Positions 20,106-29,882 are shown, counted from the stretch's first letter. The stretch is DNA of 64,000 nucleotides from Skeletonema tropicum (GCA_037178625.1 CM074127.1:4774001-4838000); one strand, 5' to 3'. The notes: generated by a model from the letters alone, not told the origin. Made by a program: numbers and translations.

Positions 20106-20816
20106 TCAACATTGAAAAGGACGATTGTAACGAACGGCAGGTAAACCTGCCATGAGCCGCTCAATCACCTCCACATCACTCGTACACCACCTAGCTCCAC
20201 ATTTGTACTTGATTTCTCTATAAGCCCAATTCATCTCCGACGCAGGTGCCAAAACATGCAGATGCAGATGATCCACACTGTAAAATGGTGGAATGTGAAA
20301 GCAGAGGATGTAATCCTCTGATGCCAATGCTTTTGGTTGATGTTGTTCTAATAAATCTAGACCCATTTGTCTCATGTTTTGAATGAGTTGAATGTCGTTA
20401 CTGTCTTCACTCTTATGTTCACCCCCACCTTCACTGTGAGGACTGATGCCACGCAAAGAGTATACATTTTTAACATGTCGTTTCGGAATAACCAAAGCAT
20501 GAAACGGAGCATGGGGTGATTTATCCCGAAAGGCAAGTAGTTCCGCCGACTCTACATATGTTCGTGTGGGTATTTTACCATCAAGAATTCTACCAAAGAC
20601 AGTTGGATTGTTGGCGTAATAATCATCATTTGTTGTGTCATCATCATTATTATTGTTATTGCTGTTCTTGTGTGGTGGAGGCTCGTGATATGCAGCTATC
20701 AGAGGAGGATGTTGCTGCTGTTGAGTGATAATATTCTCAGGAGGGAAGAATAATTGAAAGCAAGTAGTCGAGCTCATGATGTTTGCGCTGATGAATGCTA
20801 GCCTCGATAAGAGCAT
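20106..20816 (-). CDS. HIT-family protein (histidine triad nucleotide-binding)
   Basis: 236 aa. A HIT domain fills the second half: FGRILDGKIPTRTYVES, LAFRDKSPHAPFHALVIPKRH, and the triad VDHLHLHVLAP (His-x-His-x-His). Family members hydrolyse or transfer nucleotidyl groups from dinucleotides or nucleoside phosphoramidates. An insertion with SEGGGEHKSEDSND breaks the domain between the conserved blocks. The C-terminal WAYREIKYKCGARW is longer than in HINT1 and resembles some fungal and plant HIT proteins. The 65-residue N-terminal extension is Asn/Asp/His-rich (NNNNDDDTTND). Start 20816 was taken; the Met at about 20777 (MSSTTCFQL) is a good alternative. Confidence 0.85.
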   Translation of the reverse strand: MLLSRLAFISANIMSSTTCFQLFFPPENIITQQQQHPPLIAAYHEPPPHKNSNNNNNDDDTTNDDYYANNPTVFGRILDGKIPTRTYVESAELLAFRDKSPHAPFHALVIPKRHVKNVYSLRGISPHSEGGGEHKSEDSNDIQLIQNMRQMGLDLLEQHQPKALASEDYILCFHIPPFYSVDHLHLHVLAPASEMNWAYREIKYKCGARWCTSDVEVIERLMAGLPAVRYNRPFQC

Positions 20817-21200
20817 ATTGTGATGATGATCTACAGTTCAATAAGAGATCAGCTTTGTTGACGTAAATGCACCTCTACTGCCGACGTACAAATAAGCTCA
20901 GCGCCATGGCAACCTGCCTTATCTTCACATGAACTGCCGAACTTTTTGCAGAGATGTAATCGCTCCTCCAAACAGTTAGTGACTAAGGACGATGATTAGC
21001 AAGCACTTCACATAGGTGGTTTGCTGTTTCTGTCACGAATTGTGCACATCTATCTCATGTCATTTTTTTACAGCCATTTTAAAGCTTGATCAATCTTTTG
21101 ATCAGCCCGATCGAAAGCGAGCGACGCATAATACACAGCCCTCGCTCAAGCAACCAACACCAGGCCACGTAATCACTGCAACCATAAATAAGGCAGTACC
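20817..21200. promoter_or_regulatory. Divergent promoter region, HIT gene and GlcNAc-transferase gene
   Basis: 384 bp between head-to-head genes. No gene is seen. A short palindromic stretch, aagcttgatcaatcttttgatcagc (21082-21106), contains two TGATCA/GATCA boxes that could pair. Nothing else stands out. Confidence 0.4.
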
Positions 21201-23325
21201 ATGTCGGACGTGGAAAGTGGCACAAAAGGCAACACAGGCGACTTTGCCTTTCCCAAATCCTCCTCTTCAAATGGCGGCAGCTCCACCAAAACCTCACGCA
21301 ACAAAAAGAAACGACTACGCCCTGTCAACCCAAACAACGATGGCGGTGCCAAAATAATCATTGCCCTCCTCGCCGGAGCCGGCGGTGCCTTCCTCCTAGC
21401 CCTCCTGCTGCTCATGTCACGTCTCGAATCACAAGAGTTTGAAAATGGATTGTTAAATTCCAATGTAGGCGGGGCACAGGGAGTGGATGACTACGTTGTA
21501 TGAAGAACAGCAGGAGATGGGGGGAGTGCTGCCCCTTCCCAAGGGTCAGCGGCAGCAGCAGCAGATGCAACCGATAGTACAACAGATGAAGAGTCAACAA
21601 CAAATTGCGACGGAACGTATATCCAAATTGCTGGAAAAAATCAAAATGACCTAAACTTATCAATGAATCCAAAATGGACAAATTCAATAAATTATTTGGG
21701 GTCAATCCACTTGACCCGGTCATGAAAGATGCCAATCAAGAGCTAGGAAGGATGCAGGGAGTGTTGGAAGGGAAGCAGAAGAATGAAATGCCCATAAAAA
21801 GTTGGATTTGCAGCAAAAATTGACAGATGCAATTGAGAAAGGAGAGGAAGAAAAGATGAAACGAAAGGAGGCACGGAAGAAGGAGTTGGGGATAGTCGAT
21901 GATGATGCTGCGAATGCTCCTCATTTACAGCCACGTTTTCCACCTTTGCCACCACATACCATGTCAGTAGACTTGTTTGGAGAGCAAATCATTACCGATA
22001 CGCTATCACACAACAAACCCACCATGGCTGGCATTGTAGCCATATTGCAACGGTTCTTACAGAATCTGCATCAATTCCTCAAAGACCATCGTGATGACAA
22101 GGCTCCGACAGTGATCAATGATTACTTTGCACTGGTTACCAAATACCTCGTCCCACTGGAAGAAGCCTATCGTGACAAACCTCTATTCCCCATTCGAGAG
22201 GATGGATCCATATTCATGAGTTTGGGTGCCTACCGCGATCATTTACTAGGAGAGACACTCCGCCAGGCATTCAAAAATGCCGCTAGTCCAGAGAAGTTGT
22301 TCGTTGGGGCGGTGGTACAGAATTGCTTTGGGATTGATGTTACCTGTCGTACGGGTGTGGAGGTGAAGGGGACGGATGAGCATGGACGTCCCATTACGAA
22401 AATTAGTGATCGGGAACCGGATGTCAATGGGATAGAACAATTTTGTGATGATCCGGATTATACCAAGTATTGCGATAATGGGCAGATTCGTGCTTTGTAT
22501 GTGAATGAGACGGAGAGTAATGGACCAACCACGGCGAGATACTTTGCGAGTAAGCTGTGGGGTGGAGAGACGTACTTTTTGCAAGCAGATGCACATTTGC
22601 GATTTGCCCCCGAATGGGATCGATTATACACAGAGGAAGCAAAAGCTGCCAAGTCATATCCAAAGGCAGTGTTGAGTGCATACCCACCAGGCTTTAATGA
22701 GGAAGATCCCCCGTACAAGGGCGGAACTGTCGGTACAAGACTTTGTACTTGTCAATTCTCCACGAGCGATGTGGAACATCACATAATACGTATCAATACA
22801 GGAGACACGTGTGGTGCACATGCCGAAGCCCCAACACAGATTGCCTACATTGCAGCTGGGTTCTTCTTTGCTCGTGCAGAATTCTTGACGGACGTGCCAT
22901 TTGATCCTTTTTTGCCATGGTGTTTCATGGGTGAGGAGATTGCGCTCAGTCTTCGTGCATGGACGAATGGATGGGATATTTACGCCCCACGAAAGAATTT
23001 GATTGCTCATCAATACAGACCTGGAAGGATGGGACTTCCAAAGTTTTGGGAGAATACGGGCAGAGTGTTTGGACGTCCTGGGCCTGGGTTCAACACTCAA
23101 CTACAATCAATCTCTTTGAAACGCGTCAAGTACATGGTGGGCTACAAGGATACTACAAAAGAATCATTGGAGCAATTGGGTCACAGTGTTGTTTTGACAG
23201 ACTTTGAACATTACGGACCTGGAGAAACGAGGACGATGGCAGAGTTTTTGGAGCACGTCAATATTGACATGGAGAAAGAGCAATGTGGCAATATTAAATG
23301 GTGCAACAAATGCTTACTGGATTAG
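21201..23325 (+). CDS. Skp1-hydroxyproline-type N-acetylglucosaminyltransferase, stalk frameshifted
   Basis: The catalytic part is one open frame, about 21786-23325. It has SLGAYRDHLLGETLRQAF, KLFVGAVVQNC, NGQIRALYV, GPTTARYFASKLW, LQADAHLRFAPEWD (DxD-like metal site), PFLPWCFMGEEI, GWDIYAPRKN and AHQYRPG. These are the signatures of the GlcNAc family that in Dictyostelium and Toxoplasma modifies hydroxyproline on Skp1. The N-terminal piece 21201-21500 encodes a cytosolic basic tail and one helix (IIIALLAGAGGAFLLALLLLM), so the protein is type II and probably Golgi, unlike cytosolic Gnt1. Between 21475 and 21801 the Gln/Lys-rich coiled-coil stalk is spread over several reading frames. No good splice sites join them, so indels are likely. 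Confidence 0.75.
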
Positions 23326-23497
23326 CTGGTAGAGGAGTGCATTCATAGGTGGTGCTTGTTTCGATGTAACCAATTTTACATAGCATTATCTCTTGAGCAC
23401 AAAGTACATACTTGTCACATTGCTTCTATTACAACACTACAACATCAGCCTGACATGCAGTCACAACTTGCCATCAACACCTGTAATACCACCTCTA

Positions 23498-24581
23498 CTA
23501 GTCCACACGAAACTGTAATATTCCCGTTGTGCAGACACTCGAATGCTCCTCGTACACTGTCCTCAATTGATCTTCCAGATGGTTTAGCGTCAGCCCCTCG
23601 TGAGCAATGTCTAAGGAGAATGTGCATCGTTTGTCGGTTGTTGCATTTGTGCACTGGATACCCTCGAACGGTGTTTCCATCAAGGAGGCAGAGTTGCAAA
23701 TTGGACAAGTTACCCGACTCGTCAAATTTGTCAATAGCGGTGATGTATATACATTATTCGCCGATTGCTGCTGCTGCTGCTTGTTGTTGTTGCAATTCTT
23801 CCCAATCATCATAATCATCAATTTGATGAAGCAACCTCTCCCGTTCCAATGCCTCCGCACGTTCCAATTCCCATAATTCCTCCTCTAGCAATTCTTCGTC
23901 TCGTTGCAATTCCTCCGTCACCTCAGCCAGTAGGGAAGCAAATTCCTCTTGAGATATTTTATATTCCTCTTCATCGTTATCATTATCCTCGATTGATCCA
24001 TGGTAGGATTTTTTACATGACGGTGCACCCTGTTGCATCTGTTCACAATGTCTTAGACCTGTCAATGCTCGTTGCAATTCATGTTCTACCAACATTTTTG
24101 CCGTGTCAAGTACACCTTCATCACTGACTCCACCGCTGCTCATCTTTTGTAATTCATGAACATTATTGTAATAATCCATTGGTATATGGTCTACCATTTG
24201 TTGATATTCATCTTCATTGTGGTTGTTGATGATATCGTTTTCTCGTCCACGTTTATACGCAGCTAAATCTCTGCCAGATGCAGCAACATCAGAATTATTG
24301 CATAATGAACTACCGACCGTGCTACTCGCACCAGCAGCGCCACCATTATGCTGTAAATGATCATCACTACTACGTCGACGAGCCTTTTGTATTTTCTCCC
24401 GTCTTGCAGTCTGTGCACGAGCTATACAATCAGTACGTAACTTTTCCTTCCATTGCGCATGGTTGGATTTGGCAGAATTTGATTTGAGGTGCTCACGTTG
24501 CCTCTGGGTTTGATGAAGCTGATGTTGATTGTTGCTGTAGGAAGCGGCCTTTTCATTCATTGTAGGAGAGAGCGCCAACAT
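23498..24581 (-). CDS. RPA-interacting protein (RPAIN-like), one-base frameshift in the polyQ tract
   Basis: The N-terminal frame (24581-about 23782) has the RPA-interacting signature WKEKLRTDCIARAQTARREK, then a long acidic helical middle (LLAEVTEELQRDEELLEEELW). The C-terminal frame (about 23780-23498) has the zinc-binding part CPICNSASL...IQCTN and DIAHEGLTLNHLEDQL...HSSVC. The two frames overlap by one base within caacaacaacaagcagcag; removing one A joins them into QQQQQQ. In the family this protein carries replication protein A into the nucleus. The total would be about 360 aa, longer than human RPAIN because of Asn/Gln/Ser linkers. The 3' end abuts the convergent GlcNAc-transferase gene. 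Confidence 0.75.
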
Positions 24582-25139
24582 TATTTGATGTTGTAAGTGC
24601 GTGTAATAAGTTGGCCACTATCTCTGCTACTTATATATACTCCTCTGTGAGTATGTCATCAACCAACGGTTACGATATTGTGTGCCCGCCAGGTAAGTAA
24701 GCAGCAGGCAGCTTCAGTTTTCGGGCATTTCACCCGGCCGTGGGCCACAGTACAAGGGCTGTTACTAACTAAATAATAATAATTAGCCCCCGATACAAAT
24801 CCTTCATCCTGCCATCTGCCGGCCACACCGAACACAAAACCAAAACATCGACCATGATGTCGTCAACTCCTGTATGCGAATGCACGGCAAACTATACACC
24901 AAAAAACAGCAACGAGCGATGACGATGTTAATCGTTATCACTGGCTGTGCATTGGCAACAATTTTTATGGCATAGTTGCGTTATTATTATTAAATATTCA
25001 TGCAGAAGCTGACTTACTGCCCCGATCTCCCGACACATCAACACATCATCGGTTCGTCTTCTCTTCGACACTCTACGGCAACAAAATCAAAAGAAAAGAA
25101 TAATAATAACGTCTTAATTTAGGGCATTAGCGGCCTACA
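24582..25139. other. Intergenic, upstream of the RPAIN-like gene
   Basis: 558 bp with no gene. A TATA-like cttatatatactcc at about 24630-24643 is some 50 bp upstream of the RPAIN-like start and is readable as TATATA on the minus strand, so it may be that gene's core promoter. AT-rich runs (taataataattag; ttattattattaaat) lie further right. Confidence 0.45.
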
Positions 25140-25445
25140 AATGTGCACCTCTATAAAGTTCCTATCTACTGGAAATCTACCAAGCAAGCCTCGTTTGAGA
25201 CAAGTACTTTTGGATCCGAGTTTGTTGCGGTGAAACAGTTTCGAGAGTACATCCGAGGAATGCGCTGCAAGTTGAGGAGTAGGTATCCCAATGGAAGGTC
25301 TACGCTGAATTCTCGGTACAAACCAAGCTTTGCTAGCCTTTACTACTCATCCTTGATCTCGACTCAACAAAAAATTTTATGCTATCTATCGCTACATGAG
25401 TGAAGGTTGTTCTAGAATGAAAGCAATCGCTACCTTCATTTAGTC
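25140..25445 (+). mobile_element. Relic of a Ty1/copia-type retrotransposon, RNase H end of pol
   Basis: The frame from 25143 reads PIYWKSTKQASFETSTFGSEFVAVKQ then FREYIRGMRCKLR. This is the conserved copia motif of the RT-RNase H boundary (K.Q..VE.S.FGSEF.A.K...EY.RGLR.KLR). Downstream the match decays: a trace of the next block reads KILCYLSLHE and resumes in another frame as GCSRMKAIATFI. No gag, integrase, RT active site or LTR is present in the window. It is a dead fragment at the left edge of the ankyrin/satellite island. Confidence 0.7.
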
Positions 25446-25489
25446 CTTGGACGAAAACGCACATATACATCACAAATACCAACTTCCAC

Positions 25490-25576
25490 TTTCTAGTCGG
25501 CGGTGATACTAGACAAGTGCATTTGTACCGCTCAGTCGACTAGCGTCCGTAGAAGCGATGCTACAACCTCGTAGCT
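25490..25576 (+). repeat. Partial unit of the 184-bp satellite, left of the ankyrin cassette
   Basis: The sequence ttctagtcggcggtgatact through ctacaacctcgtagct matches the second half of the satellite units at 27187-28700, in the same orientation. It ends exactly at ...ctcgtagct, after which ankyrin DNA begins. The missing remainder of the unit resumes after the cassette at 27187 (gtccagtgtgg). Confidence 0.85.
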
Positions 25577-26490
25577 AATAAATTGACATCTGCTCCCTTT
25601 TCAATGAGAAGCTTGATCACATCAACTTGACCCTCAAGGCAAGCGAGATGGAGCGGCGTAAACCCATCATGATCCATTGCATTGACGTCAGCTCCCTTTT
25701 TAATGAGAAGCTTTACCGCATCAACAGGCCCCTTACAGCAAGCATAATGAAGCGGCGTATCTCCATGATTATTCTTGGCAGTGACATCTGCTCCGTTTTC
25801 AATGAGAAGCTCGGCCGCATCAACTTGCCCCCCAAAGCAAGCCCAATGGAGTGGCGTAGCCCCGTCATTATTCTCTTTGATGTCTGCTCCATGTTCAATG
25901 AGAAGCTTGGCCGCATCAACTTGCCCCCCAAGGCAACCAACATGGAGCGGCGTAACCCCGTCATTATCCTTGGCATTGACGTCTGCCCCATTATCGATCA
26001 AACGCTTCACCTGATCGGACCAACCATTAGCGCAAGCCCAATGAAGTAGATAAAGCGGCGTGTTAGTGTTATGATCATCCAGTTCACTATCGAGATCTCT
26101 CCCGTTCAAAATGACATGCAAAGACTGGTCTTCAGATCCAGGATTGTCTGGATTGCCAAGTCTTACTTGAATTGTATGGCCATTTCCGCATAGGATATCT
26201 GCCTCATCGGAGGTAGGATTCCCATACCACTCGCCAAGAGGTTTGGAGTTCAAATCAATATCTGCATTTGGACTAGCCCAGACTTGAGTCTTTTCCTTAT
26301 TATTTCGAATAACATATCGAACAGCGATACTTCCTCCTGGATCTCCACTTTCTAATACACTTCCTGTTTGATCTCCACTCAACACCCAATGCCCGAAGAG
26401 GATCCTTTCTTCCCCATTCTGCTGCCATGATTTTGGCCTGTTCCGGAGCTGTTCGCCTTTGTGAGAGTAGACTGATGAAGTTGCTTCCAT
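25561..26490 (-). CDS. Ankyrin-repeat protein
   Basis: 309 aa, one exon. Residues 1-135 form an unrecognised beta-rich N-terminal part with WQQNGEERILFGHWVL, VIRNNKEKTQVWASP and GNGHTIQVRLGNP. Residues 140-300 hold five ankyrin repeats of the 33-residue type (DGVTPLHVGCLGGQVDAAKL, LLIEHGADIKENND, and so on). The repeats are very alike at DNA level, which points to recent expansion. The last residues (LLATRL) and the stop codon are encoded by satellite DNA, so the gene has lost its original end. Role unknown; ankyrin repeats bind proteins. Confidence 0.8.
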   Translation of the reverse strand: MEATSSVYSHKGEQLRNRPKSWQQNGEERILFGHWVLSGDQTGSVLESGDPGGSIAVRYVIRNNKEKTQVWASPNADIDLNSKPLGEWYGNPTSDEADILCGNGHTIQVRLGNPDNPGSEDQSLHVILNGRDLDSELDDHNTNTPLYLLHWACANGWSDQVKRLIDNGADVNAKDNDGVTPLHVGCLGGQVDAAKLLIEHGADIKENNDGATPLHWACFGGQVDAAELLIENGADVTAKNNHGDTPLHYACCKGPVDAVKLLIKKGADVNAMDHDGFTPLHLACLEGQVDVIKLLIEKGADVNLLATRL

Positions 26491-26805
26491 GTGAATGTAA
26501 TAACGTGTCTAGTCTAGAGCTGAGGTATTCCGTATTTTATAGCTTGTTTAAACAGTGCTAGCGGTAAGTTAGTAAGCTTCATCGATGTAATTGAATATCT
26601 TATTTGAGTTATCTATTTTTGAGTGTTGCCTTCAGCTTAGAACAAGTGGGTTGAAAGAGCCCCCACAAGTGCAATCAAGAACCCGAATACTGATGCTGAA
26701 TGAGGATGGGATTGAGCACGACAGAAAAGATACTTCTCGTTTCTCGTCAATCATGAGAAAAATATGATCATTCTCTGAATATGCTTCATGGAGCAGCCCC
26801 ACTCT
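26491..26805. other. Interval between ankyrin gene and inverted ankyrin fragments
   Basis: About 315 bp including the probable promoter of the ankyrin gene (start 26490, minus strand). No gene is recognised. A minus-strand frame at 26632-26832 has no family features apart from overlapping the ankyrin fragment at its start. Confidence 0.4.
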
Positions 26806-26902
26806 TGGCATTGACATCTGCTCCCTTTTCAATGAGAAGCTTGATCACATCAACCAGTCCATAATCGCAAGCCCAATGAAGAGTCGTAACCCCATCATAA
26901 GA
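26806..26902 (-). pseudogene. Ankyrin-repeat fragment, minus strand
   Basis: Encodes a single repeat, DGVTTLHWACDYGLVDVIKL then LIEKGADVNAK. The stretch from attgacatctgctccctttt onward is the same as that at 25582-25625, so it is a copy of the end of the ankyrin gene. It lies head to head with the plus-strand fragment that begins at about 26910. Confidence 0.7.
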
Positions 26903-26909
26903 ATAATGA

Positions 26910-27186
26910 TGAAGGCACGCCGCTCCATTATGGTTGCAAGAGGGACATGTTGATGTGGCCGAGCTTCTCATTGAAAAGGGAGCAGACGTCAATGTTGAGG
27001 CTACGCCGCTCCATGTTGCTTGCAATAAGGGACAACTTGATGCGGCCAAGCTTCTCATTGAAAAGGGAGCAGACGTCACTGCCAAGGATATTTGTGAGGC
27101 TACGCCGCTCCATGTTGCTTGCAATAAGGGACAACTTGATGCCGCCAAACTTCTCATTGAAAAGGGAGCAGATGTCAATGCCGAGA
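26910..27186 (+). pseudogene. Ankyrin-repeat fragment, plus strand
   Basis: Encodes GHVDVAELLIEKGADVN followed by two near-identical repeats (EATPLHVACNKGQLDAAKLL each). A one-base shift separates the first block (gccgctccattatggttgc, reading PLHYGC) from the rest. No start codon or promoter fits. The frame then runs into satellite DNA at 27187, giving a meaningless tail (SPVWLPHSTK). It is a rearranged piece of the same gene family as 25561-26490. Confidence 0.7.
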
Positions 27187-28700
27187 GTCCAGTGTGGCTG
27201 CCACATTCTACCAAATCGTATCTATCGCCGTCAGTATGGGCGTGAGCCGCTTCTAGTGGACCATTCTAGTCGGCGGTGATACTAGACAAGCGCATTTGTA
27301 CCGCTCAGACGACTAGCGTCCGTAGAAGCGATGCTACAACCTCGTAGCTGATGTGAGAGGTCCAGTGTGGGCTGGCCAGCAGCACCACATTATACCAAGT
27401 CGTATCTTTTGCCGTCAGTATGGGCGTGAGCCGCTTCTAGTGGCCCATTCTAGTCGGCGGTGATACTAGACAAGTGCATTTGTACCGCTCAGACGACTAG
27501 CGTCCGTAGAAGCGATGCTACAACCTCGTTATTGATGTGAGAGGTCCAGTGTGGGCTGGCCAGCAGTACCACATTCTACCAAATCGTATCTTTCGCCGTC
27601 AGTATGGGCGTGAGCTGCTCCTAGTGGTCCATTCTAGTCGGCGGTGATACTAGACAAGCGCATTTGTACCGCTCAGACGACTAGCGTCCGTAGAAGCGAT
27701 TCTACAATCTCGTAGCTGATGTGAGAGGTCCAGTGTGGGCTGGCCAGCAGTACCACATTCTACCAAATCGTATCTTTTGCCGTCAGTATGGGCGTGAGCC
27801 GCTTCTAGTGGCCCTTTTTAGTCGGCGGTGATACTAGACAAGTGCATTTGTACCACTCAGACGACTAGCGTCCGTAGAAGCGATGCTACAACCTCGTTAT
27901 TGATGTGAGAGGTCCAGTGTGGGCTGGCCAGCAGTACCACATTCTACCAAATCGTATCTTTTGCCGTCAGTATGGGCGTGAGCCGCTTCTAGTGGCCCAT
28001 TTTAGTCGGCGGTGATACTAGACAAGCGCATTTGTACCGCTCAGACGACTAGCGTCCGTAGAAGCGATTCTACAATCTCGTAGCTGATGTGAGAGGTCCA
28101 GTGTGGGCTGGCCAGCAGTACCACATTCTACCAAATCGTATCTATCGCCGTCAGTATGGGCGTGAGCCGCTTCTAGTGGCCCTTTTTAGTCGGCGGTGAT
28201 ACTAGACAAGTGCATTTGTACCACTCAGACGACTAGCGTCCGTAGAAGCGATGCTACAACCTCGTTATTGATGTGAGAGGTCCAGTGTGGGCTGGACAGC
28301 AGCACCACTCTGAACCAAATCGTATCTATCGCCGTCAGTATGGGCGTGAGCCGCTCCTAGTGGCCCGTTCTAGTCGGCGATGATACTAGACAAGCACATT
28401 TGTACCGGTCAGACAGAGGTTTCCTGTTCAATCGATGTACAAGCGATGCTGCAGCCTTGTAATTGATGTGAGAGGTCCAGTGCGAGCTGGCCAGCAGCAC
28501 CTCATTTAGTCGAATCGTATCTAGAGCGTCGTCATAATGTGTTTGAGCAGCTTTTAGTGGCCCATTTTACTCGGTGGCGATACGGTACAATATCATGTGT
28601 AGTGCTCAGACGGATTGCTAATGTACAAGCGACGCTGCACCTTGTTGCTGATCTGAGAGATTCTGTGCGAGCTGGCTAGCAGCTCCTCATTTTTTAGCTC
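27187..28700 (+). repeat. Satellite array, 184-bp units in alternating A/B dimers
   Basis: Unit starts (gtccagtgtgggctgg) fall at 27187, 27360, 27544, 27728, 27912, 28096, 28280 and 28475, with a decayed trace near 28655. Spacing is 184 bp for the five central intervals, 173 at the left edge and 195 at the right. Each unit holds the hairpin tctagt-cggcggtgat-actaga and the landmarks gccgtcagtatgggcgtgag and gactagcgtccgtagaagcg. Units alternate between A (acaagcgcattt, tcgtagctgatg) and B (acaagtgcattt, tcgttattgatg), so the higher-order repeat is 368 bp. There is no protein coding. Confidence 0.95.
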
Positions 28701-29470
28701 TATACTATCTTCTAGCATCGCTCCATTCCATTTAGTGATACTGGTGAATGAAGCTGTTTCCTTCTCGACCGCCCATTATTTCTATGAGATTATCATCACA
28801 CCTCTCAATTGGATGGTCATTACAGTCATTACACCTCTCAAGTGGTTGAGTTTACCTTTGGCCATCCACGACAGCGATACAGGGCACATAATCCACGCAC
28901 GACGGATACGCTCGGTAATGATGGGAGTCTTGATGGGAGTGGTCGACTCGACTCCTGTCCGTGATTCGACGATGAGAACGCTTTTGACACCTACCATGCT
29001 ATCATCATGACCTTACTAACTTCCGTGCACGAGCAACTGCAGATCAGAGCTCATAAACCAGAACACCATCCGCAAGAGATGATGAATCAATACGGTTAGC
29101 TACCTCTGTTGAATGATGAAAATGTTTTGATACGATCTGTTTGTGAGGGGTTATGTTATGAAGTGGTGGCGGAGTATGGCTGAGGAGTTGAAGTTGAGAG
29201 AGGATTGACGTATATGATGGTTGAATGATGGATTTTGTGATGGTGCACCTTTCTGTTAGCTTGTGATTGTTCTTTTGGGAGCAGACTTGTCGTGCAGAGT
29301 TGAAAGCAATAGATGATAGCTGGATCAGAGCTGGATGGATGGCGACGAAATGTATTTATGCGCTTGTGCAACACTACACTTTCTTTGTCCACTTTCAGGA
29401 TTTGGGATTCAGAATTCTTTAAGAAGTAAGAGAAGAGATCATCACGGTGCTAGAAGGATTGAAGAGTTAC
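28701..29470. other. Non-coding stretch right of the satellite
   Basis: 770 bp. A 13-bp direct repeat (attacacctctca) lies at about 28824-28846. The open frame 28735-29010 has no recognised motif. I see no gene here. Confidence 0.4.
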
Positions 29471-29882
29471 AAAAGTGAACAGCGACGAAGTACAGCGATA
29501 CCCGAAGACTCGAGTTCTACATGTGGGCAAGGTGAACTACAATGTCTCGCAGAGTGTTCTATTCTCCCTTTTGAAGACGCAATTCCATGCGCATCGCCCT
29601 AGGTTCTTTTTGGACAACCCTGCCTTTTCTTCGGTTTCTATTACTACTCGCTCAGGTCTCAGGCTTTTCACATGAAGATTTGATGACGATTCCTCTCCCA
29701 AGTTTCAGTTAATTTTGGATGTGCCCTTCTCAGATGATTTGACTTCCGCGTTAGGTGTCCTACAATCTTGCTTTCCTCAGTCGGATCTGATTGGTATCTA
29801 CCGTTGGAGCCTCCCTGTCTTCTACGTTGTCATCTTGATTTTCTCCTGTGCCACGCTGTCCTCAGCGCCTACACCTACCTGA
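29471..29882 (+). pseudogene. Possible decayed ORF of unknown origin
   Basis: One frame reads YPKTRVLHVGKVNYNVSQSV, then FHAHRPRFFLDNPAFSSVSI, meets a stop at 29673-29675, and continues coding-like with KFQLILDVPFSDDLTSAL and LQSCFPQSDLIGIYRW until 29882. Only one stop in 410 bases and the amphipathic composition suggest an old gene or element. I recognise no family, and chance is possible. Confidence 0.25.

Noticed and set aside
21475..21510. Possible 36-nt intron (GTAGGC...AACAG) in the GlcNAc-transferase gene
   Set aside because: Shorter than any other intron in the window (about 78 nt and up), and it would not cure the later frame breaks.
23783..23850. Intron joining the two RPAIN-like frames (donor GTTGCT)
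   Set aside because: The donor is poor and the removed part looks like genuine acidic coding sequence; a one-base indel in CAA/CAG explains it better.
27187..28700. CRISPR-like regularly spaced repeat
   Set aside because: Units are contiguous 184-bp satellite copies with no short repeat/unique spacer pattern, in a eukaryotic genome.
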